Program-made: the position numbers and the translations under genes
Notes under the pieces: model-generated
Databases searched by the model: none
Seen by the model: only the letters and a program-made list of their open reading frames with translations
Told to the model about the DNA's origin: nothing
Part shown: positions 23,626-24,750 of the stretch, one piece after another
Numbering within the stretch: the stretch's first letter is position 1
Layout of the letters: every line of letters begins with the position of its first letter
Assembly (NCBI GenBank): GCA_030597275.1
Contig: JAUVSB010000002.1
Location: forward strand, 1 to 24,750
Length of the DNA stretch: 24,750 bases
Direction of reading: 5' to 3'
From: Gammaproteobacteria bacterium
Lineage (GTDB): Bacteria; Pseudomonadota; Gammaproteobacteria; BMS3Bbin11

Positions 23626-24488
23626 GAAGGTTTTGAAGTATCCTCATCAGAGGGTTCACTATTTTCGCCATTATCGATATTCCTATTCAGCGAATCTTCG
23701 TCTGCAGCTGCTCCATCATCTGCTGGGCCATCAGTCGGCATGTCGTCGATATTATTGTCGTTCTCTAACAGATCAGCCTGCGTGTCGTGTTCATCATTCT
23801 GGTCAGCGTCGTTGGTTTCACTTTTTTCTTCAGCATCGTCTACCGAACCAGGATTTTCTCTGCCTTCATCAAGTGGCAGTTTCATGTTGAGTTCTGCTGC
23901 AATGGTATCCATATCACGGATATCCTGTAAGCTAGGCAACTGGCTCAGACCCTCCAGGTTAAAATACTCGAGAAACGAGCGAGTAGTGGCAAACAAGGCA
24001 GGTTTGCCGGGCACATCACGTACCCCAACCTGACGAACCCATTCACGATCCACCAGGGTGCGAATAATGTCAGTGCTAACAGCAACACCGCGGATCTCTT
24101 CAATTTCACCTCGGGTAACAGGTTGTCGATAGGCGATGATGGCCAGGGTTTCGAGCAGGGCCCGTGAGTAGCGCGGCGGCCTGCCGGCTCTGAGACGGGC
24201 TAACCAGGGGGAGTATTCTTCACGTGTCTGGATACGATAAGCCTTCTCTATCCGTTTAAGTTCAAACCCGCGATTTGCATATTCCTGTTCCAGTTCAAGC
24301 AATAGATCATTAACTGTTGATCGCTCCGGTTTTGTCGCATCGGTAAACATTCCCAGAATACGATCAACTGTGACCGGTTCTTCGCTGACCAAAATCGCAG
24401 CTTCAATGATGTTCTTTAGTTCATCAGGACTGCTGTCGTTAGCAAATTCTGATTCTTGCTTCTCATTCATACTGTTATTCATTTCCAT
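23622..24488 (-). CDS. scpB: Segregation and condensation protein ScpB
   Basis: ScpB is the winged-helix partner of ScpA and SMC in the condensin complex that compacts and separates chromosomes. Residues 22-185 hold the tandem winged helices: ELKNIIEAAILVSEEPVTVD, then the highly conserved SRALLETLAIIAYRQPVTRGEIEEIRGV (108-135) and WVRQVGVRDVPGKPALFATT (150-169). Residues from about 207 to 288 form a strongly acidic, low-complexity tail (Asp, Glu and Asn rich), probably disordered. The ATG at 24488 is 1 nt after the scpA stop; an in-frame ATG two codons later is an alternative. Co-transcribed with scpA and rluB. Confidence 0.95.
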   Translation of the reverse strand: MEMNNSMNEKQESEFANDSSPDELKNIIEAAILVSEEPVTVDRILGMFTDATKPERSTVNDLLLELEQEYANRGFELKRIEKAYRIQTREEYSPWLARLRAGRPPRYSRALLETLAIIAYRQPVTRGEIEEIRGVAVSTDIIRTLVDREWVRQVGVRDVPGKPALFATTRSFLEYFNLEGLSQLPSLQDIRDMDTIAAELNMKLPLDEGRENPGSVDDAEEKSETNDADQNDEHDTQADLLENDNNIDDMPTDGPADDGAAADEDSLNRNIDNGENSEPSDEDTSKPS

Positions 24489-24489
24489 A

Positions 24490-24750
24490 TCAGGCTGCGG
24501 CCTTTACGTGTATCGGGGCAAACTGCTCATTTTGTACAATCAGAAGAAGATGCTCTTTAAGCAGTTCAAGGATGGCCATGAAGGTAACAACCAGTCCCAT
24601 CTTTCCTTCATTCTCTTCGAATAATGACTCAAACGGAATGAATTCTTTATTATTGACCCGATCAAGCACCATGCTCATTCTCTCCCTGATAGATAATATC
24701 TCGCGATTGATATTAAAACTTTTCCTTTCATCTGCCCGCTTGACCACCCC
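24490..24750 (-). CDS. scpA: Segregation and condensation protein ScpA, C-terminal part (continues past window end)
   Basis: Only the last 86 or so residues are present, and the reading frame is open to the window edge. They match the C-terminal winged-helix of ScpA (kleisin), which contacts the SMC head: REILSIRERMSMVLDRV, FIPFESLFEENEGKMGLVVT, FMAILELLKEHLLLIVQNE and the terminal FAPIHVKA. The start lies outside the window; the GTG at 24747 is an internal valine, not the start. It bridges SMC and ScpB and is the first visible gene of this minus-strand operon. Confidence 0.93.
   Translation of the reverse strand, partial: GVVKRADERKSFNINREILSIRERMSMVLDRVNNKEFIPFESLFEENEGKMGLVVTFMAILELLKEHLLLIVQNEQFAPIHVKAAA

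Noticed and set aside
1..24750. CRISPR array, tRNA, rRNA, prophage or toxin-antitoxin module
   Set aside because: No regularly spaced repeats, cloverleaf-like sequences, integrase/transposase genes or recognised toxin families were seen on either strand.

Overview
The window looks like a chromosomal segment of a gammaproteobacterium, probably an uncultured or environmental one. The support is the set of gammaproteobacterial families it carries: DbpA, PilU, a DUF3622 protein, an RRM protein followed by a VF530 protein, RluB, and ScpA/ScpB. There is no phage, IS element, tRNA, rRNA or CRISPR array. Genus cannot be read from the sequence alone.

Layout. (1) 1-512 (+): 3' part of a rhomboid protease gene, interrupted by an in-frame TGA. 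(2) 541-4245 (-): HI0933/YhiN-type flavoprotein, RNA helicase DbpA, a 69-residue conserved small protein, a VF530 protein and an RRM protein. (3) 4590-16293 (+): a compact glycogen cluster, glk - glgC - GH57 - malQ - glgB - glgA - glgP. (4) 16598-18856 (-): an unrecognised multi-pass membrane protein and a DsbA/GST-kappa-like protein. (5) 19209-20729 (+): a PilU-type ATPase with an extra C-terminal domain resembling DUF4136. (6) 21011-24750 (-): a DUF3622 protein, a MITE-like palindromic repeat, then GNAT, an endonuclease III-like glycosylase, rluB, scpB and scpA (cut by the window edge).

The glycogen cluster encodes a near-complete cycle. Glk makes glucose-6-P, GlgC makes ADP-glucose, GlgA elongates, GlgB branches, GlgP phosphorolyses and MalQ recycles short maltodextrins. 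GH57 would normally be an alpha-glucan-active enzyme. Two members are odd. malQ carries an in-frame TAA that separates its catalytic nucleophile from its acid/base. The GH57 protein has Ala where the family has its catalytic Glu. The frames of malQ and of the rhomboid gene are otherwise intact on both sides of the stop, so each is either a very recent nonsense mutation or a base-call error. TGA, TAA and TAG all end other genes here, which argues against code reassignment.

The features most worth following up are the PilU-DUF4136 fusion, the GH57 protein lacking its nucleophile, the interrupted malQ that overlaps glgB, and the membrane-protein/DsbA-like pair. I did not find a clearly new multi-gene defence or mobile system.
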